NCBI RefSeq assembly: GCF_009740395.1
Contig: NZ_WOXT01000001.1
Location: 1,174,464 to 1,238,463, forward strand
DNA: 64,000 bases
From: Noviluteimonas gilva
GTDB taxonomy: Bacteria; Pseudomonadota; Gammaproteobacteria; Xanthomonadales; Xanthomonadaceae
Direction of reading: 5' to 3'
This document shows positions 43,967 through 54,155 of this stretch, one piece after another; positions within the stretch are counted from its first letter, which is position 1; each line of letters begins with the position of its first letter. The position numbers were made by a program, and so were the translations under genes. The notes beneath the pieces were generated by a model. It saw nothing but the letters and a program-made list of their open reading frames with translations. It searched no databases and was not told where the DNA came from.

Positions 43967-44925
43967 CCGCCTTTCCGCGCGGACAGGCGACCGACGGTCT
44001 TGCGCACGACGTACTGCGGCTTGCCGTTGAGCGTGAGCAGCACGCGGCCCACGTATTCGCCGATCGCGCCGAGCGAGAGCAACTGGATGCCGCCGAGGAT
44101 CAGTACGGTGACGATCAGCGAGGCCCAGCCGACGGTCCATTCCGGATGCAGCAACTTGGACACGACCACCACGCCCGCCATCAGGAACCCGAACACCGAC
44201 GACAGCGCACCGACCAGCGAGACGAAACGCAGCGGCACGACGGAGAAACTCGTCGCCATCTGCGACCACAGCGAGACCAGCTTGGTGAAGCTGTAACCCG
44301 AGCGCCCGTCGCCGCGCGCATGGTGTTCGACTTCGACCGTCGCGATGTTGCGCGTGGCCTGCAGGATGAGCCCGTCGACATAGACGAAGGGGCCGTCGTA
44401 ACGCAGCACTTCGTCGCGAATCTCGCTGCGCATCGCGCGGAACGGCGAGAGGTACAACCCCTTTGGCTTCTTCAGCAAACGCTGCGCGACCCAATCGTTG
44501 AAGCGGCTGCCGAGCACCTTCCACGCCGCGTGTTCGCGCCGCGCGAAGTTCGCGTAGCACACGTCCGCGCCGCCTTCGATCTTCGCCACGAGCGTGGCGA
44601 TGTCGTCGGGCGAATGCTGCAGGTCGTCGTCCATCGTGACGACGATGGCGCCGCGCGCGTGCGCCAGGCCCGCCATCACCGCGTTGTGCTGGCCGGCGTT
44701 CATGCGCAGGTCGACGCCGCCGAGCCAGGGATGTTGCGCGGCGAGCGATTCGATCACTTGCCACGCATCGTCGGGCCCGCTGTCGTGCACGAGCACCGCT
44801 TCGAAACCGTCGAGGCCGTAGCGCGGCGCGAGCGCGGCTTCGAGCCGGCGCGCGAGCTCCGGCAGGATGCGCGCGCTGCCGTAGACCGGGATCACGACCG
44901 ACAGCGCGATGGGCGTCTCAACCAT
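43963..44925 (-). CDS. GT2 glycosyltransferase with C-terminal membrane pair (dolichol-type)
   Basis: The 320-residue protein has the GT2 core: ALSVVIPVYGSARILPEL, then MNAGQHNAVMAGLAHARG and TMDDDLQHSPDDI (the DxD region). Two membrane helices lie at the C-terminus near residues 235-290, followed by a cytoplasmic end. It likely transfers a sugar to undecaprenyl phosphate, with GtrA as its partner. It overlaps the epimerase-like gene upstream by 8 nt. Confidence 0.88.
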   Translation of the reverse strand: MVETPIALSVVIPVYGSARILPELARRLEAALAPRYGLDGFEAVLVHDSGPDDAWQVIESLAAQHPWLGGVDLRMNAGQHNAVMAGLAHARGAIVVTMDDDLQHSPDDIATLVAKIEGGADVCYANFARREHAAWKVLGSRFNDWVAQRLLKKPKGLYLSPFRAMRSEIRDEVLRYDGPFVYVDGLILQATRNIATVEVEHHARGDGRSGYSFTKLVSLWSQMATSFSVVPLRFVSLVGALSSVFGFLMAGVVVVSKLLHPEWTVGWASLIVTVLILGGIQLLSLGAIGEYVGRVLLTLNGKPQYVVRKTVGRLSARKGG

Positions 44926-45625
44926 AGTATTTCCCGATGACGCGTTCGAGGTAGCGCGCGTCGAAGCCGATGCCGATGCGTGCGGCGATACTGCGCGCGA
45001 GCGCGGTGTCGACGGGCATCGGGCGACCGAGGTCGAGCGAGGTGTAATTCGCCTTGCGGCCGAGCACCTGCTCGAATACCGCGACGATCTTCGGCATCGG
45101 CGTGGAGGCCGGGCTGGCGATCGTGACGGTGCGCCGGTCCTCCGGCCACTTGTCCAGCAACGCGGCGACGATGCGCACGACATCATCGACGTCGACGAGG
45201 TTGCGCTCGGCGTTCGCCCACAGATCGAAGTGCTCGCCGCGCACGATGCGGTCGCGCAGATAGTTGGTGAGCGTGTGCGGATTGTCGGTGCGCCCGACGA
45301 CCTGCGGCAGGCGCACGATTCGGCCGCCGTGCGCGCGCACCAACGCTTCCATCGCCAGTTTGTGGCGGATGTAGGGACGGCGCGCTTCGTGTTCGTCGGC
45401 GACGCCGCAACTGCTGAAATACAGCAGCGTGCGCGGATCCTGGAGGTGTTCGCGCAGCAGCGCTTCTTCGCGCGCGAACGCCGCCGGATCGGTTTCCGTC
45501 GAATTGGAAACGCCCGATGCGAAGGCGATGCACCCGTGGCGCGCTTGCACGACCGGCGCCATCGCGTGCGCGAGCATGCCGCGTCCCACGATCGCGGCGC
45601 CTGTCACGGGCCTCAGGTGCGTCAT
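44918..45625 (-). CDS. NAD-dependent epimerase/dehydratase-like protein
   Basis: From ATG 45625 the protein has 235 residues. The Rossmann glycine loop is modified (AAIVGRGMLAHAM), and RTLLYFSSCGVADEHEARRPYIRHKLAMEAL carries a YxxxK-type active site (Tyr in PYIRHK) with FSSCG in the catalytic Ser/Thr position. It is shorter than most sugar epimerases, lacking part of the middle. The cluster context suggests nucleotide-sugar modification; its reaction cannot be named. The SAM methyltransferase gene lies 4 bp upstream. Confidence 0.75.
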   Translation of the reverse strand: MTHLRPVTGAAIVGRGMLAHAMAPVVQARHGCIAFASGVSNSTETDPAAFAREEALLREHLQDPRTLLYFSSCGVADEHEARRPYIRHKLAMEALVRAHGGRIVRLPQVVGRTDNPHTLTNYLRDRIVRGEHFDLWANAERNLVDVDDVVRIVAALLDKWPEDRRTVTIASPASTPMPKIVAVFEQVLGRKANYTSLDLGRPMPVDTALARSIAARIGIGFDARYLERVIGKYYG

Positions 45626-45629
45626 CGGG

Positions 45630-46316
45630 TCACGCGCGTCCGCTCGCGACGTATTGCGCGCCCATCGGCACGCGCGTGAGCAGGCGTTCGAGCGGGCGCA
45701 GCGCGGCGAGCGCATGCGGGAAGAAGATCGTGTAGTCCACGTGCGTGTCGTTGAAACCCGCATCGCGCATCAGGCTGCGCGTTTCGATGCTGCTGAGCAG
45801 GATGGCGTCTTCGTCGAACGGACATTCGTCGACGACCTTGCGCGTCAGCGGATTCCACGGATTGTGTTCGAACACGAACAGCCGGCCGCCCGGCTTGAGC
45901 ACGCGACGCAATTCGCCCAGCCAATTCGCGCGTTCGACCGGCGCGATGTGGTGGAAGACGCACGCGGCCACCGCGACGTCCACCGCAGCGTCGTCCATCG
46001 CGAGGCGGTCGCCTTCGATCACGGACAGCGCGACATCCGGATGCGCCTGCGCGGCCATCGCCAGGCTTTCGCGCGAGACATCCATGCCGTGCAGTTTCGT
46101 ACCGGGCAGGGCGTCGCGCAGGAAGCCGAGCGTGCCGCCGATGCCGCAGCCGAAATCGAGCAGGCGCGCCGGCGTTTGCGCAGACATCGCGCGCGCGACA
46201 TACGCGGCCTTGGAGGCGGCGAAGTACGCCGGCTCCTCGCCGCTGGCGCGGATGCTTTCGCCGTGCAGGCGCGCGTAATCGCGCGCGTAGCGGTCGAATT
46301 CGGGAGGCGTGTCCAA
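45630..46316 (-). CDS. Class I SAM-dependent methyltransferase
   Basis: The 228-residue protein has motif I LLDFGCGIGGTLGFL near residue 52, a post-I acidic turn MDVSRES near 78, VAACVFHHIAP near residue 115 and LKPGGRLFVFEHNPWNP near residue 138, typical of small-molecule methyltransferases. It begins at TTG 46316, with GGGGCGG upstream; no nearby in-frame ATG fits better. The other genes of the cluster suggest a sugar or lipid-linked substrate. etfA lies 13 bp upstream on the same strand. Confidence 0.85.
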   Translation of the reverse strand: MDTPPEFDRYARDYARLHGESIRASGEEPAYFAASKAAYVARAMSAQTPARLLDFGCGIGGTLGFLRDALPGTKLHGMDVSRESLAMAAQAHPDVALSVIEGDRLAMDDAAVDVAVAACVFHHIAPVERANWLGELRRVLKPGGRLFVFEHNPWNPLTRKVVDECPFDEDAILLSSIETRSLMRDAGFNDTHVDYTIFFPHALAALRPLERLLTRVPMGAQYVASGRA

Positions 46317-46329
46317 AGCCGCCCCTGCG

Positions 46330-47268
46330 TTAAAGCGCCTGCTGCAATTCCGGCAGCAGTTTGAACAGATCGCCGACCAGGCCGATGTCGGCGATCTCGA
46401 AGATCGGCGCCTCGGGATCCTTGTTGATCGCCACGATCGTGCCGGCGTCCTTGATGCCGGTCAGGTGCTGGATCGCGCCGCTGATGCCGACGGCGACGTA
46501 CAACTCCGGCGCGATGATCTTGCCGGTCTGGCCGACCTGCAATTCGTTCGGCACGTAACCGGCGTCCACCGCCGCGCGCGAGGCGCCGACCGCGGCGCCG
46601 AGCTTGTCGGCGAGCTCGTAGACGATCTTGAAGTTTTCCGCCGAACCGACGCCGCGGCCACCGGAGACCACGCGCTTGGCACTCTGCAGGTCAGGACGAT
46701 CGGACTTGCCGGCGGCGAGTTCCTTGAAGCGCGTGTGCGTGGGCAGCGTCGCGTCGGCGTTCGCCGCTTCGACGGCGGCGCTGCCGTCGCGCGCGACTTC
46801 CGGCCACGAGGCCGTGCGCACGGTCGCGACGACCGGGCGGCCCTGCGGCGCTTCGACGGTGACGATCGCGTTGCCCGCGTAGATCGGGCGCTTGAACGTG
46901 TGCGTGCCTTCGACCGACATGACATCGGACACCTGCGACACGCCGAGCAGTGCGGCGACGCACGGCATCAGGTCCTTGCCGAAGGTCGTGCTGGGGCCGA
47001 ACACATGCGTGTAATCGGCGGCGAGCTTCGCCACCTGCGGCGCCTGCACCTGCGCGAGCGCATGCGCGTTGGCGGCGTTGGCGACGGTGAGCACGCGCGC
47101 GACGCCCTGCAACTTCGCGGCATCCGCGGCGACGGAAGCGGGATCGGCCGCGAGCACGACGACGTCGATCGACTCAGGTTTAAGCGCCTTCGCTGCGGAC
47201 ACGCACTTGGCGGTGGATGCGTTGAGCTTGCCGTCGAGATGTTCGGCGACGATCAGGACCTTGGACAT
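46330..47268 (-). CDS. etfA: Electron transfer flavoprotein alpha subunit
   Basis: The 312-residue protein begins [13 protein letters not shown] and has the C-terminal FAD domain with [42 protein letters not shown] and [17 protein letters not shown]. It binds FAD and passes electrons from acyl-CoA dehydrogenases to the ETF-ubiquinone oxidoreductase, whose gene is 7 kb away at 54.2 kb. It overlaps the etfB stop codon by 1 nt. Confidence 0.95.
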   Translation of the reverse strand: MSKVLIVAEHLDGKLNASTAKCVSAAKALKPESIDVVVLAADPASVAADAAKLQGVARVLTVANAANAHALAQVQAPQVAKLAADYTHVFGPSTTFGKDLMPCVAALLGVSQVSDVMSVEGTHTFKRPIYAGNAIVTVEAPQGRPVVATVRTASWPEVARDGSAAVEAANADATLPTHTRFKELAAGKSDRPDLQSAKRVVSGGRGVGSAENFKIVYELADKLGAAVGASRAAVDAGYVPNELQVGQTGKIIAPELYVAVGISGAIQHLTGIKDAGTIVAINKDPEAPIFEIADIGLVGDLFKLLPELQQAL

Positions 47269-48014
47269 CAGAGCAACCCCTTCGCTTTCAGTGCGGCGAC
47301 CAGTTCGGCCGCGTCCTTCACCATCACGCCCTTGCTGCGCTTGGCAGGCGGCGCGTAGTGCGTGGTCTTGAGTTCGTCGGCGGCGTCGAGGCCGAGATCG
47401 GCGAACGGAATGGATTCGAGCGGCTTGCTCTTGGCCTTCATGATGTCGGGCAGCTTGATGAAGCGCGGCTCGTTGAGGCGCAGGTCGGTGGTGACCACCG
47501 CCGGCAGGTCGACTTCGAGCGTTTCCAGGCCCGCGTCGACTTCGCGCACGACCGTGGCCTTGCCGTCGGCGACGTCGAGCTTCGACGCGAAGGTCGCCTG
47601 CGGGCGGCCCCACAGCGTGGCGAGCATCTGGCCGGTCTGGTTGGCGTCGTCGTCGATGGCCTGCTTGCCGAGGATGACGAGGTCGGGCTGTTCCTTCTCG
47701 ACCAGCTTCAACAGCGCGCGCGCGGCGGTGAGCGGGGCGATCGCGCCGTCGGCGACCACGTGGATCGCGCGGTTGGCGCCCATGGCCAGGCCGTTGCGCA
47801 GGTGGGCCTGGGCGTCGGCGGGGGCGATGGTGGCGACCACGACTTCCGTCGCGATGCCCTTGTCGCGCAACCGCAGGGCTTCTTCCAGCGCGATTTCGTC
47901 GAACGGGTTGGCCGACAGCTTGACGCCGTCGGTGACCACGCCCGAACCGTCGGGTTTGACCTGGATGCGGACGTTGTAGTCCACCACGCGCTTGTAGCCG
48001 ACGAGGATCTTCAT
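47268..48014 (-). CDS. etfB: Electron transfer flavoprotein beta subunit
   Basis: The 248-residue protein has the beta-subunit start MKILVGYKRVVDYNVRIQVK, GANRAIHVVAD near residue 80 and LGKQAIDDDANQTGQMLA near residue 117, the AMP-binding and interface segments. It forms the soluble electron carrier with EtfA. Its start lies 129 bp from the divergent CoA-transferase genes; the gap should contain both promoters. Confidence 0.95.
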   Translation of the reverse strand: MKILVGYKRVVDYNVRIQVKPDGSGVVTDGVKLSANPFDEIALEEALRLRDKGIATEVVVATIAPADAQAHLRNGLAMGANRAIHVVADGAIAPLTAARALLKLVEKEQPDLVILGKQAIDDDANQTGQMLATLWGRPQATFASKLDVADGKATVVREVDAGLETLEVDLPAVVTTDLRLNEPRFIKLPDIMKAKSKPLESIPFADLGLDAADELKTTHYAPPAKRSKGVMVKDAAELVAALKAKGLL

Positions 48015-48143
48015 TGGGGGAGGGGCATCCGATGATCGAAGCGGACCGCGATTTTAGCCCGCCCGGCCGGCAAGGTGGACGAAAGACCGATGGGGCCCGG
48101 ACGTGCCCGCGCTAGAATCCAGCCTCTTTGCATCGGAGGTTCC

Positions 48144-48854
48144 ATGGCCGGCAACAAGCTCTTCCCGGACGCGGCCACGGCCCTGGCCGACCTCGTCCAA
48201 GACGGACAGACCCTCGCGGTCGGCGGTTTCGGCCTGTGCGGCATTCCCGAGGCGCTGATCGCCGCGTTGCGCGATACCGGCGCCAAGGGCCTGACGGTGA
48301 TCTCCAACAACGCGGGCGTCGACGGCTTCGGCCTCGGCCAGCTGCTCGCGACCCGGCAGATTCGCAAGATGATTTCGTCGTACGTCGGCGAGAACAAGGA
48401 ATTCGAGCGCCAGTACCTGGCCAACGAGCTGGAACTGGAGTTCAACCCGCAGGGCACGCTCGCCGAGCGACTGCGCGCGGGCGGCGCGGGCATCCCGGCC
48501 TTCTTCACCCGCACCGGCTTCGGCACGATCGTCGCCGACGGCAAGGAAACGCGCGAGTTCGACGGCCACAGCTACGTCCTCGAAACCGCGTTGCACGCCG
48601 ACGTCTCGCTGGTGAAGGCGTGGAAGGCGGACAAGGCCGGCAACCTGGTGTTCCGCAAGACCGCGCGCAATTTCAATCCGGCGTGCGCGATGGCCGGCAA
48701 GACGTGCGTGGCGGAAGTCGAGGAGCTCGTCGAAACCGGGCAGATCGATCCCGACCACGTGCACCTGCCCGGCATCTACGTCGACCGCATCGTCGTCAAC
48801 GCGACGCCCGAAAAGCGCATCGAACAGCGCACCGTCCGCCAGGGAGGCGTGTAA
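48144..48854 (+). CDS. scoA: 3-oxoacid CoA-transferase subunit A
   Basis: The 236-residue subunit has [17 protein letters not shown] near residue 27, [15 protein letters not shown], and a C-terminal YVDRIV end. The ATG at 48144 has CGGAGG upstream, and a -10-like TAGAAT lies at 48113-48118. With subunit B it moves CoA from succinyl-CoA to acetoacetate, which fits the acetoacetate released by tyrosine degradation. Overlap with scoB is 1 nt. Confidence 0.93.
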   Translation: MAGNKLFPDAATALADLVQDGQTLAVGGFGLCGIPEALIAALRDTGAKGLTVISNNAGVDGFGLGQLLATRQIRKMISSYVGENKEFERQYLANELELEFNPQGTLAERLRAGGAGIPAFFTRTGFGTIVADGKETREFDGHSYVLETALHADVSLVKAWKADKAGNLVFRKTARNFNPACAMAGKTCVAEVEELVETGQIDPDHVHLPGIYVDRIVVNATPEKRIEQRTVRQGGV

Positions 48855-49483
48855 TGGCCTGGACCCGCGACCAGATGGCGCAACGCGCCGCGCAGGAACT
48901 CACCGACGGCGCGTACGTCAACCTCGGCATCGGCTTGCCGACGCTGGTGGCCAACTTCATTCCCGACGGCATGGATGTGTGGCTGCAATCGGAGAACGGT
49001 TTGCTCGGCATCGGCCCGTTCCCCACCGAAGACGAAGTCGACGCCGACCTCATCAACGCCGGCAAGCAGACGGTCACCGCGCGCGAAGGTGCGAGTTATT
49101 TCGGCAGCCACGATTCGTTCGCGATGATCCGCGGCGGTCACATCGATCTGGCGATCCTCGGCGCGATGCAGGTCACCGACCAGGGCGATCTCGCGAATTG
49201 GATGGTGCCCGGCAAGATGGTCAAGGGCATGGGCGGCGCGATGGACCTGGTCGCCGGCGTCAAGCGCGTGGTCGTGCTGATGGAACACACCGCGAAGAAC
49301 GGCGAACACAAGTTGCTTTCGCAATGCACGCTGCCGCTGACCGGCGTGGGCGTGGTGAATCGCGTGATCACCGATCTCGCCGTGCTCGACGTCACCCCCG
49401 CGGGCCTGAAGCTGGTGGAACTCGCGCCCGGCGTGACGCAGGACGAGCTGGCCGAAAAGACGGGCGTTGCCGTTCTCCCCTGA
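48854..49483 (+). CDS. scoB: 3-oxoacid CoA-transferase subunit B
   Basis: The 209-residue subunit carries the catalytic Glu motif [10 protein letters not shown] near residue 47, preceded by [16 protein letters not shown], and the typical LAILGAMQV and [15 protein letters not shown] segments. It completes the enzyme with subunit A. A 251-bp gap follows before the metalloprotease-like gene; I see no clear terminator or gene in it. Confidence 0.94.
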   Translation: MAWTRDQMAQRAAQELTDGAYVNLGIGLPTLVANFIPDGMDVWLQSENGLLGIGPFPTEDEVDADLINAGKQTVTAREGASYFGSHDSFAMIRGGHIDLAILGAMQVTDQGDLANWMVPGKMVKGMGGAMDLVAGVKRVVVLMEHTAKNGEHKLLSQCTLPLTGVGVVNRVITDLAVLDVTPAGLKLVELAPGVTQDELAEKTGVAVLP

Positions 49484-49734
49484 AAAGCGACCTGACGCGT
49501 TCAGGCAGCGAGCGCCCAAAAACGGCGTTCGCTGAACCATTCGCGTTACTTCCGGTAACCCCGGAAGGACATCATGCGGTGCGCGCGCCAATTGTGATGG
49601 GAATGCGCTTGCGTCCACCTGTGCAAAGGGATAATCCTTAGCCGAGCGGGGAGAGGATCGACCCGCGCACGCTGCATCAGGGGGCCGTCTCCCACGGTTC
49701 GCGGCGGACATCAATTCAACGGGAACCCATTCGA

Positions 49735-51816
49735 ATGCGCCTTCCTTTGCTCCTCGCCGGTGCGCTTGCCCTGGCGGCATGCACTGCTCACGACACTCCT
49801 TCCGACGGCAATGGATCCGCCGCGAAAGGCAACGCCACCGCGTCGGCGACGCAATCGCCCGCCGGCCTGCGCAACCACCGCGCGCGCGCCATCGCCGGCG
49901 TGCCCGACCGCGGCCAACTGTTCGCCTACACCGCGGCCTCGCCGCGCAGTCGCAGCGCGTACACGTGGCATGCGATCGCGCTCAGCGAGGACCACGCGCT
50001 CAACGCGATCGCGTCGGGCACGCTCGACGTGCCGGCGCCCGATGGTTCGACGATCTCGCTGAAGTTCGACCACGCGGTCGACCACGGCGACGGCAACTGG
50101 ACCTGGGTCGGCCGTCCGGCCGGCACCAAGCCGGGCACCGAAGCGATCATCACCTTCGGCCCGAAGGCCGTGTTCGGCACCGTGCCTTACGGCCGCAAGC
50201 CCGCGCTGCGCATCTCCTCGGCGCAGGGCCGCACGTTCCTGATGGAAACCGATCCGGTGAAGCTCGCGCGCCTGGACAACGTCGGCCGTCGCCCGACCGG
50301 TCCGGACTCGGTCGCGCCGCCGCCGGCGCTCGCCGCCGCGCGCGACAAGGTGCTCGCGCGCGCTGCCGCGCAGCCGAAGACGCAGTCGCTCGTCGCCTCC
50401 GCCGCGGCGCCCGAATCGAACACCGTCGATGTCGTCGTCGGTTACACGAACGGGTTCGCCACGCGCCTGGGCGGTGAGTCGCAGGCCGTGACGCGTTTGA
50501 CGCACCTGGTCGCAGTGACCAACCAGGCCTTCACCAACAGCCAGATCAATGGCGCGGTGCGCCTGGTCGGCACGGTGCAGGTGACGTATCCGGACGACAC
50601 CAACAACGAAACCGCGTTGCGCGCCCTCAGTGGCGTGACGTGCACCGAGTTGGAAAACGGCAACCTCAGCTGCAGCCCGGCGGCGATTCCCGCCGCGTTG
50701 CAGCCGCTGGTCACCGCGCGCGAAAACCTGCGCGCCGACCTGATGTCGCTCGTGCGCAACTTCACCGATCCGGAAAACGAAAGCTGCGGCATCGCCTGGG
50801 CGATCGGCAGCGGCGAAGCGCCGATCACGCAGGCCGACGCGGAAGCGGGCATTTCGATCATCAGCGACTCCAACGGCATCGGCGACGACGACAGCACCGG
50901 GCAGCCGTTCCCCGACAACGGCTACGTCTGCCGCAACGAAACCTTCGCGCACGAGCTGGCCCACAACATGGGTTCGGCGCACGACGCGACGACCGCCGCG
51001 GGCGTCGACGGCGTGCTGACGCTCGATGAGCACGGCCGTTATCCGTACTCGTTCGGCTACAAGACCGACGCGGGCAGCTTCTACACGATCATGGCGTACG
51101 GCGACGATGGCCAGCAGGCCTTCCGCGTGTTCTCCAATCCGCGCATCAGCTCGTGCGGTTCGATGGCGTGCGGCACGGCGAATGCGGACAACGCACAGAG
51201 CCTGAGCAACACCATCCCGGTGGTCGCGCAGTTCTACGCGTCGATCTACGGCGGTACTTTCGCCGACGTGCCGACCAACTTCTGGGCCTTCGCGGACATC
51301 CAGAGGCTTTACGAAGGCGGCATCACGGGTGGTTGCGCCACTTCGCCGCTGCGTTATTGCCCGGCCACCGCCGTGGCGCGTGATTCGATGACGGTGTTCC
51401 TGCTGCGCGCCAAGCACGGTCGCAACTACCAGCCGCCGGCGGCGACCGGCATGTTCGCCGACGTGCCCGCCAATTACTGGGCGCGCGCGTGGATCGAACA
51501 GGCCGCGCGCGAAGGCATCACCGGTGGCTGCGCGACCAACCCGGCGCGTTTCTGCCCGACGACCCCGGTCGCCCGCGACCAGATGGCCATCATGCTGCTG
51601 CGTGCGCGCCACGGCGCGGCGTACCAGCCGCCGGCGGCGACCGGCACGATGTACGTCGACGTGCCCAAGACCTATTGGGCGGCGGCCTGGATCGAGCAGT
51701 TGTCGAAGGAAGGCATCACCGGCGGGTGCAAAACCACGCCGAAGACCTACTGCACCACCACGAGCGTCGCGCGCGACCAGATGGCCGTTTTCCTCGGCCG
51801 CGCCTTTACGTTCTGA
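49735..51816 (+). CDS. Metzincin-type lipoprotein with SLH-like repeats (copy 1)
   Basis: The 693-residue protein begins with a lipoprotein signal ending LALAAC (Cys about residue 15). An N-domain (residues 45-200) with TWVGRP and related strands resembles a protease prodomain. The zinc site HELAHNMGSAHD begins at about residue 406, HExxHxxGxxHD as in reprolysin-type metalloproteases, and YTIMAYG about 37 residues on is the Met-turn. The C-terminal 190 residues hold three repeats of about 61 residues, each with FADVPxNYWA, EGITGGC and VARDQM; they resemble S-layer homology domains but each carries two Cys residues. It is probably secreted or displayed on the outer membrane and active as a protease. 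The substrate is unknown. A paralogue follows immediately. Confidence 0.85.
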   Translation: MRLPLLLAGALALAACTAHDTPSDGNGSAAKGNATASATQSPAGLRNHRARAIAGVPDRGQLFAYTAASPRSRSAYTWHAIALSEDHALNAIASGTLDVPAPDGSTISLKFDHAVDHGDGNWTWVGRPAGTKPGTEAIITFGPKAVFGTVPYGRKPALRISSAQGRTFLMETDPVKLARLDNVGRRPTGPDSVAPPPALAAARDKVLARAAAQPKTQSLVASAAAPESNTVDVVVGYTNGFATRLGGESQAVTRLTHLVAVTNQAFTNSQINGAVRLVGTVQVTYPDDTNNETALRALSGVTCTELENGNLSCSPAAIPAALQPLVTARENLRADLMSLVRNFTDPENESCGIAWAIGSGEAPITQADAEAGISIISDSNGIGDDDSTGQPFPDNGYVCRNETFAHELAHNMGSAHDATTAAGVDGVLTLDEHGRYPYSFGYKTDAGSFYTIMAYGDDGQQAFRVFSNPRISSCGSMACGTANADNAQSLSNTIPVVAQFYASIYGGTFADVPTNFWAFADIQRLYEGGITGGCATSPLRYCPATAVARDSMTVFLLRAKHGRNYQPPAATGMFADVPANYWARAWIEQAAREGITGGCATNPARFCPTTPVARDQMAIMLLRARHGAAYQPPAATGTMYVDVPKTYWAAAWIEQLSKEGITGGCKTTPKTYCTTTSVARDQMAVFLGRAFTF

Positions 51817-51823
51817 TCGTTTC

Positions 51824-51852
51824 CGGGCGGGGCGCCGCATGCGCCCCGCCCG
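51824..51852 (+). terminator. Strong hairpin between the two metzincin genes
   Basis: A perfect 12-bp stem CGGGCGGGGCGC / GCGCCCCGCCCG with a CGCAT loop begins 7 bp after the stop codon. Only a short ATTT follows, so termination may be incomplete. Confidence 0.65.
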
Positions 51853-51988
51853 CATTTCGTGAGCCGCCGGTGAAGGCGGCTGAAGTCCTGCCGCTGAGTT
51901 CATCACGCCTCTTGCATCTGAGCAGGCGTATCTCGCAATGCCTGAGCTCCCGCAGGGGGGGCCTTTCATGGCAGATCGGGAGAGCGAC

Positions 51989-54085
51989 ATGCGGAGCGGA
52001 ATCTTGGTAATGGGGGTACTCGCCGGCTTGCTGGCAGGGTGCTCGGCAGGTGGACAGACGGACCTTGGCGCGAACAGTCGCGCCGCGGCTTCGAGCGCGA
52101 CCGACGCGAAGTCGGTGGCGAGCACACGGCGCACGCAGGGTGCGCAGATCGCGTCGGCAGCCGACACCGGTTCGTTGTTCACGGTGGATCGCGCGCAAGC
52201 GCAGGTCCGTCGCGGCGGCATGGTGTACACGCCGGTCGCATTGAGCGAATCGCATGCACTGCGCGCGATCGCCGGCGGCACGCTCGACGTGACCGCGCCG
52301 GATGGCGAACGCATCGCGGTCAAGTACGCCCGCCACGTCGAACACGCGGACGGCAACTGGTCGTGGGTCGGCCATCCGGACGCGAAGACCGGGCAGGGCG
52401 GCGACGCGCTGCTCACCTTCGGCGAGAAGGCGGTGTACGGCACGATCAAGCGCGCCGATGGCCGCGAGTTGCAGGTCACCACGATGGGCGGCCGCACCTG
52501 GCTGGTCGAAGCCGATCCGATCGCCGCGAAGAACGCGCCGAATCCGGAACTGATGGCCGCCGACCACCTCGCGATGCCGGTCATGGCGCAGGTCGCCGAT
52601 GCCGCCGCGAAGGCGAAGACGAAGGCCTCCGCGATGAAGACCGCTTCGTCGATGAAGAGCGCTTCGAAGCTCCGCGCCTCGGCGGCGGGCCCGAACACGG
52701 TCACCGTCGACCTGCTCATCGGCTACACCGCCGGCCTGCGCACGCAGCTGGGCGGCGCCTCGCAAACGCAGACGCGCCTGACCAACCTCATCGACGTGGC
52801 GAACGATACGTTCGTGCAAAGCCAGGTCGATGCGCAGATCCGCCTCGTGCAGTCGATGGAAGTGAACTATCCGGACAACACCGCCAATCGCGTGGCGTTG
52901 ATGGAACTGAGCGCGGTGACGTGCGCGAACAGCAATGCGACCGACCGCACCCTGCCTTCGGGCGGCGTGACGTGTTCGCCCGCGGCGCGCCCGGCGGCCC
53001 TGGCGGCGCTGGTCAACGCACGCGAACAGGTCGGTGCCGACCTGGTCACGCTGATCCGCCCGTTGCGCATGCCCGACCAGCAAAGCTGCGGCGTGGCGTG
53101 GATGCTCGGTGGTGCGCAACAGCCCTTCAACAGCACCAGCGATGACTTCGCGTTCTCCGTGGTCAGCGATTCGAGCGGCGCCGGCTTCCCGAGCAACGGC
53201 TCGACCTGCCGCAACGAAAGCCTGATCCACGAACTCGGCCACAACATGGGCCTGCAGCACGACCGCACCGCCGCGGCCGGCGCCGACGCCGTGCTCGACG
53301 CCGACGAGTTCCCGCATCACGCCTTCGGCTTCGGCTACAACACGGCGACGTTCTTCACCGTGATGGCCGTGCGCCAGACGGGCCAGACCGGCATCCGCGT
53401 GTTCTCGACGCCGAACCTGTCGATCTGCCAGGGCCAGCCCTGCGGTATCGCCGACCAGGCCGACAACGTGCGCAGCCTGCTCGACACGTTGCCGACCATC
53501 GCCGCGTTCCGCGCGCCGCCGATGAACTTCGAAGACGTGCCGACCAACTACTGGGCCTACGATGCGATCCGTCGCGTGTTCGCCGCCGGCATCACCAGCG
53601 GCTGCAGCGCGGCGCCCGCGCGTTACTGCCCGACGGCCGTGGTCAAGCGCGACCAGATGGCGATCTTCCTGCTGCGCGGCATGCACGGTGGCAGCTTCCA
53701 GCCGCCGGGCGTGACCACCAGCTCGTTCGCCGACATCCCGCAAGGGTTCTGGGCGATCTCGTGGGTCGAGGCGCTGGTTAACGAAGGCATCACCAGCGGT
53801 TGCGGCGTGAACCCGGCGCAGTACTGCCCGGCCGGCTCGGTCACGCGCGCGCAGATGGCGGTGTTCCTGTTGCGCGCCAAGTACGGTGCGGCGTTCGTGC
53901 CGCCCGCCGCGACCGGCCGCTTCGCCGACGTCCCGACCAACTACTGGGCCGCGGCGTGGATCGAAGCGCTTGCCGACGAAGGCATCACCGGCGGTTGCGC
54001 CGCTTCGCCGGCGCGCTACTGCCCGGAGACGGCGGTCACGCGCGACCAGATGGCGGTCTTCCTGACGCGCACGTTCAACCTCTGA
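51989..54085 (+). CDS. Metzincin-type lipoprotein with SLH-like repeats (copy 2)
   Basis: I start at ATG 51989, with GGGAGAG upstream, which gives 698 residues and a lipoprotein signal ending AGLLAGC (about residue 15). A longer frame from 51938 would add 17 residues before the signal. The zinc site HELGHNMGLQHD starts at about residue 414 and VMAVRQ supplies the Met-turn Met. The C-terminus has three Cys-containing SLH-like repeats, as in copy 1, and a Lys/Ala/Ser-rich linker (residues 205-230) sits before the catalytic domain. The two genes share the same domain order and clearly arose by duplication. A strong terminator follows. Confidence 0.85.
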   Translation: MRSGILVMGVLAGLLAGCSAGGQTDLGANSRAAASSATDAKSVASTRRTQGAQIASAADTGSLFTVDRAQAQVRRGGMVYTPVALSESHALRAIAGGTLDVTAPDGERIAVKYARHVEHADGNWSWVGHPDAKTGQGGDALLTFGEKAVYGTIKRADGRELQVTTMGGRTWLVEADPIAAKNAPNPELMAADHLAMPVMAQVADAAAKAKTKASAMKTASSMKSASKLRASAAGPNTVTVDLLIGYTAGLRTQLGGASQTQTRLTNLIDVANDTFVQSQVDAQIRLVQSMEVNYPDNTANRVALMELSAVTCANSNATDRTLPSGGVTCSPAARPAALAALVNAREQVGADLVTLIRPLRMPDQQSCGVAWMLGGAQQPFNSTSDDFAFSVVSDSSGAGFPSNGSTCRNESLIHELGHNMGLQHDRTAAAGADAVLDADEFPHHAFGFGYNTATFFTVMAVRQTGQTGIRVFSTPNLSICQGQPCGIADQADNVRSLLDTLPTIAAFRAPPMNFEDVPTNYWAYDAIRRVFAAGITSGCSAAPARYCPTAVVKRDQMAIFLLRGMHGGSFQPPGVTTSSFADIPQGFWAISWVEALVNEGITSGCGVNPAQYCPAGSVTRAQMAVFLLRAKYGAAFVPPAATGRFADVPTNYWAAAWIEALADEGITGGCAASPARYCPETAVTRDQMAVFLTRTFNL

Positions 54086-54104
54086 CGCTTGCCTGAACCA
54101 ACAA

Positions 54105-54140
54105 GGGCGCCATCGAATCCGATGGCGCCCTTTCTTTTTG
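54105..54140. terminator. Strong terminator between the metzincin and ETF-QO genes
   Basis: An 11-bp stem GGGCGCCATCG / CGATGGCGCCC with an AATC loop is followed by TTTCTTTTTG on the + strand, ending the copy 2 transcript; the convergent ETF-QO gene ends 16 bp later. Confidence 0.92.
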
Positions 54141-54155
54141 CGCGAACGGTTTGCG

